The translations under genes were made by a program, and so were the position numbers. Positions 18,027 to 28,190 of a stretch of DNA of 64,000 nucleotides are shown here, one piece after another. Under the pieces are notes generated by a model. That model ran no database searches. It was not told the origin of the DNA and was given only the letters and a program-made list of their open reading frames with translations. Source of the stretch: Bosea sp. F3-2. GTDB taxonomy: Bacteria; Pseudomonadota; Alphaproteobacteria; Rhizobiales; Beijerinckiaceae. Where the stretch lies: positions 387,501 through 451,500 of the forward strand of contig NZ_CP042332.1 of assembly GCF_008253865.1 (NCBI RefSeq), written 5' to 3'. Position 1 is the stretch's first letter. The number at the start of each line of letters is the position of its first letter.

Positions 18027-19645
18027 CCGTGTCCGAGCCGATCCTGCGCATCGAAAACCTCAGCGTCGCGCTCCCGGCCGGGCTCGACCGCACCCATGCG
18101 GTTCAGGCGCTCTCTCTCGACGTCCACCGCCGTCAGATCGTCTGCGTAGTCGGCGAATCCGGTTCGGGGAAATCGGTGACGGCTTCGGCCGTCATGCGCC
18201 TCCTGCCCGAGAAGGTGCTGCACATCACCGGCGGCACGATCCGGCTCGAAGGCGAGGACATCGCGGCCGCATCGCCGGCGCGTCTGTGCGAATTGCGCGG
18301 CAACCGCATGGCGATGATCTTCCAGGAGCCGCTGACCGCGCTCAACCCGGTCATGCGCGTCGGAGAGCAGATCGCCGAAGTGCTGCGGATTCACCGTCCG
18401 GAGATGGCGCGGGACCAAGTGAATGCCCGCGTCATTGAGTTGATGGCGGACGTCCATCTGCCTGACCCGGCACAGCTGGCGAAAGCCTATCCGCATCAGC
18501 TTTCCGGTGGCCAGCGCCAGCGCGTGATGATCGCGATGGCCTTGGCGCTGGAGCCGGCGCTGATCATCGCCGACGAGCCGACCACGGCGCTGGATGTCAC
18601 CACCCAGGCGCAGATCCTGCGGCTGTTCCGTGAGCTTTTGACCAAGCACGACAGCGGTGTCCTGATGATCACCCATGATTTCGGCGTCGTCGCCGATGTC
18701 GCGGATCACGTCGTGGTCATGCGACAGGGCGAGGTCGTGGAGCGTGGTGCGCCAGACAAGGTGCTGACAGCGCCGGAGCATCCCTACACCCGCGCACTGA
18801 TCGAGGCGGTGCCACGCTTTCGCTATCGGACGGAGCCGGAAGGGAACGACCAGCCGGTTCTTGAGGTCGAGGAGCTGTCCTTGACCTATCGCAGCACCAG
18901 CTTCCTCGGCGCGCGGCGAGAGACCCGCGCTCTGGATACCGTTTCCTTCCGCCTCGCGCCCGGAGAGACTCTGGGCGTCGTCGGCGAATCCGGCTCTGGC
19001 AAGACCAGCCTCGCCAAGACGTTGCTGCGCTTCGAGACGCCGGATTCCGGTCGCATCCTCTTCAAGGGGCGCAATATCGCCGGCTTGGGTGGCGCGGAGC
19101 TCCGGGAAATGCGTCGCCACATCCAGATGGTGTTCCAGGACCCGTACAAGTCGCTGAACCCGCGGCGCCGCATCGGGCAATCCCTGATCGAGGGGCCGGT
19201 TCAGCACGGCGTATCGCGCGCGAAGGCCTTGGCCCGTGCCGAGGAGCTGATGGAGCTCGTCGGGCTCAGGCGCGATGCGCTCGATCGCTTTCCGCATGAA
19301 TTCTCGGGCGGTCAGCGCCAGCGCATCTGCATCGCGCGTGCACTTGCCATGGAGCCTTCGGTCATCGTCGCGGACGAAGCCGTCTCGGCCCTCGACGTTT
19401 CCGTGCAGGCGCAGGTGCTGCGATTGTTCGAGGATCTGCAGAAGCGATTGGGCTTCGCGATGATCTTCGTCACGCACGATCTGCGCGTTGCCTCCAACAT
19501 CTGCGATCGCATCGCGGTGATGCAACGCGGCCGGATCGTCGAGATCGGCCCGTCGCGGCACGTCTTCGAGGAACCGGAAGCGTCCTACACACGCGAATTG
19601 CTGGCAGCGGTGCCGGGTTTCGCGCGCGAGGTCGTGGCTGTCTGA
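18023..19645 (+). CDS. Fused double ABC ATPase, DppD-DppF/GsiA type
   Basis: 540 residues with two complete ATPase halves in one chain, as in GsiA (YliA) of the glutathione importer. The first half has Walker A GESGSGKS, signature LSGGQRQRVMIAMAL and Walker B LIIADEPTTALD. The second has Walker A GESGSGKT, signature FSGGQRQRICIARAL and Walker B VIVADEAVSALD. The oligopeptide-type linker HPYTRALIEAVPRF joins the halves, and a second copy of this motif (SYTRELLAAVPGF) ends the protein. It powers the importer encoded just upstream. Confidence 0.93.
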   Translation: MTVSEPILRIENLSVALPAGLDRTHAVQALSLDVHRRQIVCVVGESGSGKSVTASAVMRLLPEKVLHITGGTIRLEGEDIAAASPARLCELRGNRMAMIFQEPLTALNPVMRVGEQIAEVLRIHRPEMARDQVNARVIELMADVHLPDPAQLAKAYPHQLSGGQRQRVMIAMALALEPALIIADEPTTALDVTTQAQILRLFRELLTKHDSGVLMITHDFGVVADVADHVVVMRQGEVVERGAPDKVLTAPEHPYTRALIEAVPRFRYRTEPEGNDQPVLEVEELSLTYRSTSFLGARRETRALDTVSFRLAPGETLGVVGESGSGKTSLAKTLLRFETPDSGRILFKGRNIAGLGGAELREMRRHIQMVFQDPYKSLNPRRRIGQSLIEGPVQHGVSRAKALARAEELMELVGLRRDALDRFPHEFSGGQRQRICIARALAMEPSVIVADEAVSALDVSVQAQVLRLFEDLQKRLGFAMIFVTHDLRVASNICDRIAVMQRGRIVEIGPSRHVFEEPEASYTRELLAAVPGFAREVVAV

Positions 19646-19726
19646 CCTGCCGCGCTGCCCGTTTACGGCTGGCGGCCTTCGCGAATGCCGGGGGGCGCCG
19701 CATCCTGTTTCACGGCTTGGCGAGAC

Positions 19727-21031
19727 ATGACGACGACAACGAAAGCTCCGAACTACAAGGCCCCGTCCGGCTGGAATGCGCTGCTACCGCGGCGCATCGC
19801 GCGGCAGCAGGTTCCGCGTGATCGTCGCTTCAGGAACGTCGTTGTAGGTGCAGGCTATACCGGCCTGGCTGCTGCCCGACGGCTGGCGGAACTCGTTCCG
19901 GGCGAAGAGACGCTCCTTCTCGAATCTTCTACCGTCGGCGAGGGCGCCTCGGGCCGGAACTCCGGCTATCTGCTGATCAATCCCGGCGAGCCGAGCGCCA
20001 GCGCGGCTGGTTTTGCCGGCGAGTGGGCCACTCGACAGATTGCGCTGGTTCAGGCGGGAGTGGACTGGTTGCGCGAACTTGTCGCCACGCATTCGATCGA
20101 CTGCAATTGGCAGGAAACCGTGCCGGCCATCACGGCTGCGGCGACACCCCGCGGCGAAAGATCCCTCCGTGAGACACGCAGGCGCTATGAAGCCTGGGGC
20201 ATCGAGACGAGAGAATTTTCTGCCGAGGACCTGCGGCGCATTCTTGGAACCCCCTATTACTGCCATGGAATCCAGTCGTTGACCCGCGCTCTGGTCCAAC
20301 CAGCCGCGCTTCATCGAGGTATTGCCGACAGCCTGCCTGCCGCCGTGACGTTGCTTGAGAACACTACGGTGGAGTCGTTGAGCGGCGCGGCGCATTTCAC
20401 GGTCGGAACCAGCCGGGGCGATTTCATCGCTGACAGGGTGTTCGTCACCAACAACCTGCACGCCCGCGCCTTCGGGCTCGCCCGCGACCGGATGATCGGC
20501 ATCTACACCTATGGCGCCTTCACACCGGAGCTCGACGGGGAGCAACTGGATCTCCTCGGTAAAAGCCCCGAATGGGGCGCCTTACCCGCACATCGGATGG
20601 GCACCACGATGCGTAAGACGATGGGGCGCCTGCTGATCAGAAGCGGCGACTCTTACGAGCGCGAGCTTGAGCCCGCTGCGGTCCGGGCTATGCTGACGGC
20701 GCTCCATCGCAAGCGCTTCCCGGCCATGCGGACCCACGCGTTCGAACATGTCTGGGGAGGGTTGACCGCTGTGACACATAACGGCGGCTTCCTCTTCGGG
20801 CAGGTCAAGCCCGGATTGTTCGTCTCTGCGGGATGCGGTGGGGCAGGTGTTACGCGCGGTACCATTCAGGGAAAACTGCTGGCGGAGTTGGCCTGTGGCT
20901 CACAATCACCGCTGCTGAGCGACCGGCTGGCGCAGAGCGGCCCGAATTGGCTACCTCCCGAACCTCTTAGAGGCACAGGCGCGAAGGTCCAGATCGCCTG
21001 GGAGCAATGGCTCGCGGCCGCCGAGCGTTGA
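19727..21031 (+). CDS. FAD-dependent amine/amino-acid oxidase (DAO superfamily, OrdL/PuuB-like)
   Basis: 434 residues from ATG 19727. The Rossmann FAD motif reads VVVGAGYTGLAAARRLAE, followed by LLLESSTVGEGASGRNSGY. That S-G-R-N-x-G segment is typical of OrdL/PuuB oxidases, where FAD may be covalently or tightly held. The C-terminus has GGLTAVTHNGGFLFGQVKPGLFVSAGCGG as the second FAD-contact region. PuuB acts on gamma-glutamylputrescine, which would suit the ggt/ABC context; related oxidases use sarcosine or other N-methyl amino acids. It follows the ABC operon by 81 bases in the same direction. Confidence 0.82.
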   Translation: MTTTTKAPNYKAPSGWNALLPRRIARQQVPRDRRFRNVVVGAGYTGLAAARRLAELVPGEETLLLESSTVGEGASGRNSGYLLINPGEPSASAAGFAGEWATRQIALVQAGVDWLRELVATHSIDCNWQETVPAITAAATPRGERSLRETRRRYEAWGIETREFSAEDLRRILGTPYYCHGIQSLTRALVQPAALHRGIADSLPAAVTLLENTTVESLSGAAHFTVGTSRGDFIADRVFVTNNLHARAFGLARDRMIGIYTYGAFTPELDGEQLDLLGKSPEWGALPAHRMGTTMRKTMGRLLIRSGDSYERELEPAAVRAMLTALHRKRFPAMRTHAFEHVWGGLTAVTHNGGFLFGQVKPGLFVSAGCGGAGVTRGTIQGKLLAELACGSQSPLLSDRLAQSGPNWLPPEPLRGTGAKVQIAWEQWLAAAER

Positions 21032-21071
21032 GCCGCTCATTCTTCGCCTGACGCGTGCGCCCCCGGCGCGT

Positions 21072-21236
21072 GCGGCGCGGGCTTTGACATTCGGTCGTTC
21101 GAGGAGGACGGCCGCGAGACCCTGATTGAGGTCAAGACCACCCGCGGCGCCCTTCTATCTCACGCTCAACGAGTTGGCCGTCGCGAGCGAGCGGCCTGGC
21201 GCCTGGAGGATCTACCGCGTCTTTGAGTTTGGCTAG
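21072..21236 (+). pseudogene. DUF3883-domain protein, C-terminal remnant
   Basis: GFDIRSFEEDGRETLIEVKTT, then after a one-base frame change APFYLTLNELAVASERPGAW and RIYRVFEFG stop. The IEVKTT and F-Y-L-T-x-N-E-L motifs are the core of the DUF3883 (restriction-endonuclease-like) domain seen at the ends of helicases and defence proteins. Only about 54 residues remain and the frame is broken at about 21149, so this is a relic of a lost, possibly defence-related, gene. Confidence 0.62.
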
Positions 21237-21261
21237 ACGTCCCGGATATTCACGCTCAGGC

Positions 21262-21402
21262 CGACCGGGGCGAGTCCATCTGTCCGCTGCCTCAGATGCA
21301 TCTTCCGCACTTGAAGGCGTGCTTGCTGCTGGAACCCGCAGCGGTGGCGTTGTGCGGATGTCGGGGACGAGCATGGCGGCGCCGCAAATCGCGCGGGCGG
21401 CT
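21262..21402 (+). pseudogene. Subtilase (S8 peptidase) fragment around the catalytic serine
   Basis: The frame contains SSALEGVLAAGTRSGGVVRM followed by SGTSMAAPQIARAA. GTSMAAP is the catalytic-serine signature of subtilisin-like proteases. The aspartate and histidine parts of the active site are absent and both flanks are unrelated, so only a piece of about 45 residues survives. Confidence 0.6.
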
Positions 21403-21619
21403 GCCATCCCATGCCTCACGGGAATGAGCCAGCCGAGCGGATCGAGTCAAGGTGATGCAGGCCATGACCTCGTGCAGTTGCTCGATGGTCAGGTTTGCCC
21501 CGTATCCCAGGATGCGATCAGCCGCGTCAGACTTGGCGAGGCTCTGCTGATCTCATGAAATCGAACGCGCTGCCGTTAGGCCCGATCCGCGCCCCAGCGT
21601 CCAATTGCAGGGCGGCGCT

Positions 21620-21721
21620 GGCGCGCAGGGCGATGCCAGCGCGCGTCGCGATCTCGTAGCCGAGGACGAGACAGGTCAGCAGAGCTTGGCCATCGAGAGC
21701 GCCCTCCTCGAGCAGATCCAA
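21620..21721 (-). pseudogene. MmgE/PrpD-family fragment
   Basis: The minus strand reads EGALDGQALLTCLVLGYEIATRAGIALRA, here split for length as EGALDGQALLTCLVLGYE and IATRAGIALRA. This matches the helix that in MmgE/PrpD dehydratases precedes the active site. Similarity ends within 35 residues on both sides, so it is a remnant only. Confidence 0.45.
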
Positions 21722-21781
21722 AAAATTAGAAGTTCTGCACTTGGGCAGCTTAGTGTTCGGATGGTCTGCTGTTTGGAAGCG

Positions 21782-22831
21782 CTAGCTTACAACATGAGGT
21801 AAAGCGTTCACACTATTCAGATGCAGTCGCATCTTGATGTCTTGGTTGTAGTTTCCAAAGCCGCGCCCGAAAATATTGACACCTCCCGGCCGACCTTCCT
21901 TTTCATCGATTCCGATACGGAGCCGGATCGAATGATGGCGATCGAGATCGAGATCTGTCAGGACGACGTCGCCCAGTCGACGCTCGCCGAGGAAGGTGCC
22001 CTCGGCCGTGATGCGCCAGGTCGTCAGAATGCCGTATTGGGAGCCTTCGAGCTTCCACCAGGGCGGGGTGTAGGTCCCGCGCCGATCGCCATAGTCGCCA
22101 GGGCAGGTCCACGTGCCGACCTTGTGTCCGTTGACCCAGAGGCTAATGTCGGACGGCCAGTCGGCATTGGTGCCCGGCACCTCCGACGACATCTCCATAT
22201 CGAATTCGAGCGCGGTGATCGCCCGGTTCAGCACCTTCGCGTTGTTCGGGAACTTGTATTCGACATAGCCACGACCAAACCAGATCAGCCCCGCCTGCAC
22301 GCGGCGCGGATCGAGGAAAAGCTCGGGGACGTCGAGCACGCCGAGTATTCGCTGGGTTGAGCAGAGGCCGCAAGGCGCCGAGACGTTCGAGCTCGTATAG
22401 AGCCCGAGCGGCATTTCGACCTCGACAACGTTGTTCTCGCGGCTCGGGTCGTCCGGATCGAGATTGACGACGATCTCGGAATAGCGCGCGGCACAGATCT
22501 TCTGCTGACCCTTGGCAGCCTTGCCGAGCGAGGTCGAGATCAGCTCGGCTTCCTCCAGCACCTGGACATTAGTCGCGATCGTCGACTGCGGCAGGCCGAG
22601 CGCCTCGGCGATCTGGTTGATGTTCTTGGGGCCGTGCCGGTTGAGCAGCTTCAGAATGCGAAGCCTGACCGGGGAGGCCAGGCCGCGCAGCACCTGATAC
22701 TGCCGCCCCGAATCAACCACGAGGAAACCCTGGCCCTGCCGCCCCTCGGCCCATGGCGCGCCGCCGCCGCCGTTGCGGCGGCGCCTGCGAGTTGAGGCTG
22801 TCGGGCTCTGGTCCACCTTTGCGGGCGCCAT
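21782..22831 (-). CDS. ArsR-type winged-helix regulator with a C-terminal sensor domain
   Basis: 349 residues. After a low-complexity basic head, residues about 45-110 form an ArsR-like winged helix: YQVLRGLASPVRLRILKLLN, NINQIAEALGLPQSTIATNV and QVLEEAELI. The remaining 220 residues are rich in W, Y and G (for example WFGRGYVEYKFPNNAKV, YTPPWWKLEGSQYG and NIFGRGFGNYNQDIKMRLH), which looks like a beta-rich ligand-binding domain, possibly for a sugar. Its ATG lies four bases after the stop of the arabinofuranosidase gene, so it is the last gene of that operon and probably senses an arabinoside or arabinose. Confidence 0.75.
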   Translation of the reverse strand: MAPAKVDQSPTASTRRRRRNGGGGAPWAEGRQGQGFLVVDSGRQYQVLRGLASPVRLRILKLLNRHGPKNINQIAEALGLPQSTIATNVQVLEEAELISTSLGKAAKGQQKICAARYSEIVVNLDPDDPSRENNVVEVEMPLGLYTSSNVSAPCGLCSTQRILGVLDVPELFLDPRRVQAGLIWFGRGYVEYKFPNNAKVLNRAITALEFDMEMSSEVPGTNADWPSDISLWVNGHKVGTWTCPGDYGDRRGTYTPPWWKLEGSQYGILTTWRITAEGTFLGERRLGDVVLTDLDLDRHHSIRLRIGIDEKEGRPGGVNIFGRGFGNYNQDIKMRLHLNSVNALPHVVS

Positions 22832-22835
22832 TCTG

Positions 22836-24367
22836 TCAGCTTTCGAGCCGGATCACATTCCACGAGGCCGGCTGCAATTCCAGAGCGATCCTGTCCGATT
22901 TCGTGGATACAGCCTTCAGCGTCGCTGGTTTGACCTTGAGCGGTTCCTTCTTGCTGTTGACCGCTTTCAGATCGCTATGGTGCAGCTCCGTCGCTTCCGT
23001 GACCTTGAGCTTGCCGAAGCCCCGCGCATCGATCGCGACGTCGATGCTCTGTTCCAGGTCGCGGTTGAGCAGGAAGAGCGAGACGCCCTTGTCGTCGCTC
23101 ACCACCGACGCCTTCAGATAAGGTGCGTCGATCGGATAGAAGAGATCCTGCTTGCCGCGCGGATCGAAGTAGCTGGCCTGGTAGTTCTCGGATTTGACGA
23201 TGGCCTTGAGCACAGTGCCGCGCCCGAGACGGCTCATCTGGGCGAACGGCCAGAAGATCGTCTGACGCCAGGCCGGTCCGCCGGTTTCGGTCATGATCGG
23301 CGCGATGACGTTGACGAGCTGCGCGAGGCAGGCGGCCTTGACCCGGTCGGCATGGTTGAGGAGCGAGATGCAGGCGCCGCCGAAGACCAGAGCATCCTCC
23401 ATGGAATAGATCTCCTCGAGGATGGGCGGGGCCACCGGCCAGCCCTCCTTGACGCGATCGGCCCGGACGCGGCGTGTGCGGTACCAGACGTTCCACTCGT
23501 CGAAGCTCAGCATGATGCGCTTGTCCGAGCGCCGCCGTGCCGCGACCGCGTCCGAGATCGCGACCACCTCCTCGATGAAGTTGTCCATCAGGTCGGGACT
23601 GGCCAGGAAAGCCTTGGTGTCGCCGGCATAGTTGTTGAAGTAGGTGTGCAGCGAGATGAACTCGACCTGGTCGAAGGTGTGCTCCAGCACCTCGTCTTCC
23701 CAGCGGCCATAGGTCGGCATGTTGCGACCCGACGAGCCGCAGGCAGCGAGTTCGATCGACGGGTCGATCCAGCGCATCATCTTCGCCGCTTCGTGCGCGA
23801 CACGGCCATATTCGGTCGCCGTCTTGTGTTCCATCTGCCAGGGGCCGTCGACCTCGTTGCCGAGGCACCAGAACTTCACGTCGTGCGGCTCTTTCCAGCC
23901 GTGCTTGATACGCAGGTCGGACCAGGCCGAGCCGGCTGGATGATTGCAGTATTCGACGAGATTGCGCGCCGCGTCACCGTCGCGCGTGCCGAGATTGACA
24001 GCGAGCATCGGCTCGATCTTCGCCGCGCGGCACCAGTCGATGAACTCGTTGGTTCCGAAGCTGTTGGGCTCGGTGGTGAACCAAGCGAGGTCGAGCCGGG
24101 CGGGGCGATCCTTCGCCGGGCCGACGCCGTCCTCCCAATTATAGCCCGAGACGAAATTGCCACCGGGATAGCGCATGATCGTCGGCCCGAGTTCCGTGAC
24201 GAGGTCGAGCACGTCCTTGCGGAAGCCGCGCTTGTCGGCGGTCGGATGACCGGGCTCGTAGATGCCGCCGTACACGCATCGACCGAGATGCTCGACGAAT
24301 GCGCCGAACAGCCGGGGATCGGTCTCGCCGATGGCGAAGGCGCGGTCGAAGGTGATGCTGGCTTGTC

Positions 24368-24371
<4 letters not shown>
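22836..24371 (-). CDS. abfA: GH51 alpha-L-arabinofuranosidase
   Basis: 511 residues, normal for GH51. The acid/base glutamate is Glu173 in WCLGNEVDGPW and the nucleophile is Glu292 in LSFDEWNVWY, matching Glu175 and Glu294 of the Geobacillus enzyme. The opening GETDPRLFGAFVEHLGRCVYGG and MRYPGGNFVSGYNWEDGVGP are family hallmarks; a C-terminal beta domain follows. There is no signal peptide, so it works in the cytoplasm, releasing arabinose from short imported arabinosides. It overlaps the upstream ATPase gene by four bases. Confidence 0.93.
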
Positions 24372-25209
<838 letters not shown>

Positions 25210-25213
<4 letters not shown>

Positions 25214-26220
25214 GTCGCCGCTCCGGGATTGACGGCGTGACAGGCAACGCGATGGCCAGGCATAGTCGCGATCATCGCCGGCACTGTCGTCGCGCATACG
25301 GGCATGGCAAGCGGGCAGCGCGGGTGGAAGCGGCAGCCCGGTGGCGGGGCAGCGAGGCTGGGCGGGGTGCCCTCGAGCCCCTCGCGCTGCTTGACGTCGC
25401 CGATGCGCGGGAGGCTCGCGATCAGATGCCGCGTATAGGGGTGCAGCGGCTCAGCGAAGATTTCGGCCGTCTCGCCATCCTCGACCAGCCGCCCCGCATA
25501 CATGATGCCGAGCCGGTCGGTCAGCGCCGCATGCACGCCCATGTCGTGCGTGATGAACAGAACGCTTGAGCCCATCTCGCGCTGGATGGCGCGCAGCATC
25601 GTCAGCACGTCCTTCTGCACCACGACGTCGAGTGCTGTCGTCGGCTCGTCGGCGATGATGAATTCCGGCTTGCAGATCGTCGCGAGCGCGATCGTGACAC
25701 GCTGGCGCATGCCGCCGGAGAGCTCATGCGGATAGGCCTCGAGCACGGAAGGGTCGAGCTTGACGCGTTCCAGATGCGCCTCGGCCCTGGCGTCGAACTC
25801 GGCTTTGCTGCCGCCGAGATGGCGCCAGGCGAAGTCGCGGAAGCTGTATCTGATCCGCCTGAGCGGATTCAGCACGTTCATCGAGCCCTGCATGATGTAG
25901 GACAGGTGACGCCAGCGGATACGGCGCACGACCTCTTGCGGGGCCCGGCCGATCGCATCCCATTCCGGCAGGAAAGAGAAGCGGGCCGACCCGCCGACCA
26001 TTTCGAGTGGCGGCTTCAGCAGTCCTGCGATCGTCTTCACCAGCGTCGTCTTGCCGGAGCTGGATTCGCCGGCGAGCCCGTAGATCTCGTTGCGGCGAAC
26101 ATCGAAGCTCACCCCGTCAACCGCCCGGACCTCGCGATTGACGCCGAAATAGCGGGTGCGGAAATGCGCCTGGAGGTCGCGGACCTCCAGCACCGGCGTC
26201 TGATCGGCCGCGCCGGTCAT
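25210..26220 (-). CDS. ABC transporter ATPase, DppD/OppD type
   Basis: 336 residues from ATG 26220, sharing four bases with the upstream permease stop. Walker A reads GESSSGKT, the signature is LSGGMRQRVTIALATI and Walker B FIIADEPTTALD. The C-terminal end has the cysteine pattern GCRFHPRCPLAMPVC that binds an iron-sulfur cluster in many OppD/DppD subunits. A longer reading frame upstream overlaps the permease and is not credible. Confidence 0.92.
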
Positions 26221-27080
26221 CGGCTGCCCCCCATCCTTGCCAGGCGGCTGCGCGGGTCGATGTATTCGTTCATCGAGACGGCGAGCAGGAAGAGGCCGAC
26301 GAAGGTCATCACCACCAGCCCAACCGGGAAGGCGATCCACCACCAGATGCCGGCGACCAGCGCCGTGTGCTGGTTCGCCCAGTAGATCATGCCGCCGATG
26401 GTCGGGGTGTTGATGTCGGTGAAGCCGAGGACGGCGAGGGTAACCTCGATGCCGATCGACCAGTTCATGTTGTTCATCGTGGTCGAGAACACGATGGGCA
26501 TCACATAGGGCAGATGCTCGCGCGCCAGGATCTCGTGCGTCTTCATGCCCGAGAAGATGCTCGTCTGGGTGAATTCGCGGGTTTTCAGGCTGAGCGCGAC
26601 CGAGCGGATCAGGCGGGCGTCATAGGCCCAGCCGAGGCAGGCCATGATGGTGGCGAGCAGCGGCGTCGACATCGTGTCGCGCAGCACGAAGTAGAACAGG
26701 ATCAGAATCGGGAACAGCGGGATGATGATGAAGGTGTCGTTGATCGACATCAGCACCCGGTCGATCCAGCCGCCGCTGTAGCCGGCGAGCAGCCCGACCA
26801 CGAGGGCTATGACCCGCGACAGCAGCGCCACCATGATGCCGAAGCTCAGCGTGTTGCGGATCGCGAAGGTCAGGTGCCAGAACACGTCCTGTCCGCGCGA
26901 GGTCGTGCCGAGCCAGTGGCCGGACGAGGGCGGCAGATCGGGCGGCACGAGATAGACATCGCCCGGAGGATAGGGAGCAACGAAGGACAGCGCCGCCATG
27001 ACCAGCACGACGGACACGAGCACGAGGCCGATCCGGAACTCGATATTGTAGCGGAGGAGGTCGCGCAGGATGGTCAGCAT
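26217..27080 (-). CDS. ABC transporter permease, DppC type
   Basis: 287 residues from ATG 27080, touching the stop of the DppB-type gene. It has an N-terminal helix, then SSGHWLGTTSRGQDVFWHL, about five more helices, and the EAA-type loop FSGMKTHEILAREHLPYVM. An ADP-like end, SMNEYIDPRSRL, closes the chain. It forms the membrane channel with the neighbouring DppB-type subunit. Confidence 0.9.
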   Translation of the reverse strand: MLTILRDLLRYNIEFRIGLVLVSVVLVMAALSFVAPYPPGDVYLVPPDLPPSSGHWLGTTSRGQDVFWHLTFAIRNTLSFGIMVALLSRVIALVVGLLAGYSGGWIDRVLMSINDTFIIIPLFPILILFYFVLRDTMSTPLLATIMACLGWAYDARLIRSVALSLKTREFTQTSIFSGMKTHEILAREHLPYVMPIVFSTTMNNMNWSIGIEVTLAVLGFTDINTPTIGGMIYWANQHTALVAGIWWWIAFPVGLVVMTFVGLFLLAVSMNEYIDPRSRLARMGGSR

Positions 27081-28084
27081 CAACGCAGCTCCACACGCGG
27101 ATCGATCAGCGGATAAAGCAGGTCGATGATGAGAACGCCGATGGAGACGGCGATGATCGAGACGGTCGTGACGCCAAGAACGAGCCCGTAATCACCGGCA
27201 TAGACCGCGTCGACGAGGAGCGTGCCGACCCCGGGATAGCCGAAGACCTTCTCTGTGATCACCGCGCCGTTGAAGATGCCGCCGAGCGACATGGCGAGCC
27301 CGGTGACCTGTGGCGCCAGCGCATTGCGCATGACGTAGGATCCGAGCACGCGGCGGCTGTCGAGCCCAGCAATCTCGGCATAGACCACGTAATCCTCGGT
27401 CACGACGTTGGAGACCAGCGAGCGCATGCCGAGGAACCAGCTGCCGAGACCTATCAGGATCAACGAGAGCGCGGGCAGGATCGAATGCAGTAGGACGCTG
27501 GAGACGAAGGCCCAGTTCCAGCCCTGCGGCAGGTTCATCGCGGAGCCGCCGGTGATCGGCAGCACCGGCCAGAGGAAGCCGAAGACGACGAGCAGCATTA
27601 GCGCGACGATGTAATAGGGGATCGGGTGGATGCCCATTGCGATCACGCCCATCAGCTTCAGTGTGCGGTTGCGCTGGTAATAGCCGGCGAGGCCACCGAG
27701 CAGATTGCCGAGCACCCAGCTGATCAGCGTCGAGACGATCAGCAGCCCGGCGGTCCAGGGCAGCGCCCGGCCGATCAGGGTCGAGACCGGCGTGGGAAAG
27801 GCGGAGAGCGAGGGGCCGAAATCGCCGAGCAGCACCCGGCTCCAGAATGTGACGTATTGCTCGCTCGGCGTTCCCTTCAGGCCATAAAGCTCCTGAAGCG
27901 AGGCGCGCATCGCCGCGATCGCCTCGGGCGAAGTGCTGCCGAAGGAGGTCACAGCCGAGATCGACTGCTCGACCGGGTCGATCGGGGAGGCATGAGTGAT
28001 CACGAAGGCCAGGTTGACGCCGATGAAGACGACCACGACGAACTGGACCAAGCGTTTCGCGAGGTAGGCGATGTAAGCGTTCAT
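27080..28084 (-). CDS. ABC transporter permease, DppB type
   Basis: 334 residues with the opening YLAKRLVQFVVVVFIGVNLAF, six hydrophobic segments and the end LIIDLLYPLIDPRVELR, the standard DppB C-terminus. A long periplasmic loop after helix 1 carries STSPEAIAAMRASLQELYGL. It is separated from the binding-protein gene by 106 bases, the largest gap in this operon. Confidence 0.9.
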   Translation of the reverse strand: MNAYIAYLAKRLVQFVVVVFIGVNLAFVITHASPIDPVEQSISAVTSFGSTSPEAIAAMRASLQELYGLKGTPSEQYVTFWSRVLLGDFGPSLSAFPTPVSTLIGRALPWTAGLLIVSTLISWVLGNLLGGLAGYYQRNRTLKLMGVIAMGIHPIPYYIVALMLLVVFGFLWPVLPITGGSAMNLPQGWNWAFVSSVLLHSILPALSLILIGLGSWFLGMRSLVSNVVTEDYVVYAEIAGLDSRRVLGSYVMRNALAPQVTGLAMSLGGIFNGAVITEKVFGYPGVGTLLVDAVYAGDYGLVLGVTTVSIIAVSIGVLIIDLLYPLIDPRVELR

Positions 28085-28190
28085 GCGACCCCGAAAGCTC
28101 CACCTGGCCGGCGGCGAAGTGCCGCGCGCCGGCTGGCGATTGTCCTGGGAAGGAGGCGGGGCCGTCCCTCGAGGCGCGGCCCCTGCCGGA

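Noticed and set aside
17777..19561. A 594-codon minus-strand frame opposite the fused ATPase
   Set aside because: It is the mirror of a well-supported ABC ATPase; its composition (R, H, D, Q, G-rich) is typical of antisense GC-rich DNA.
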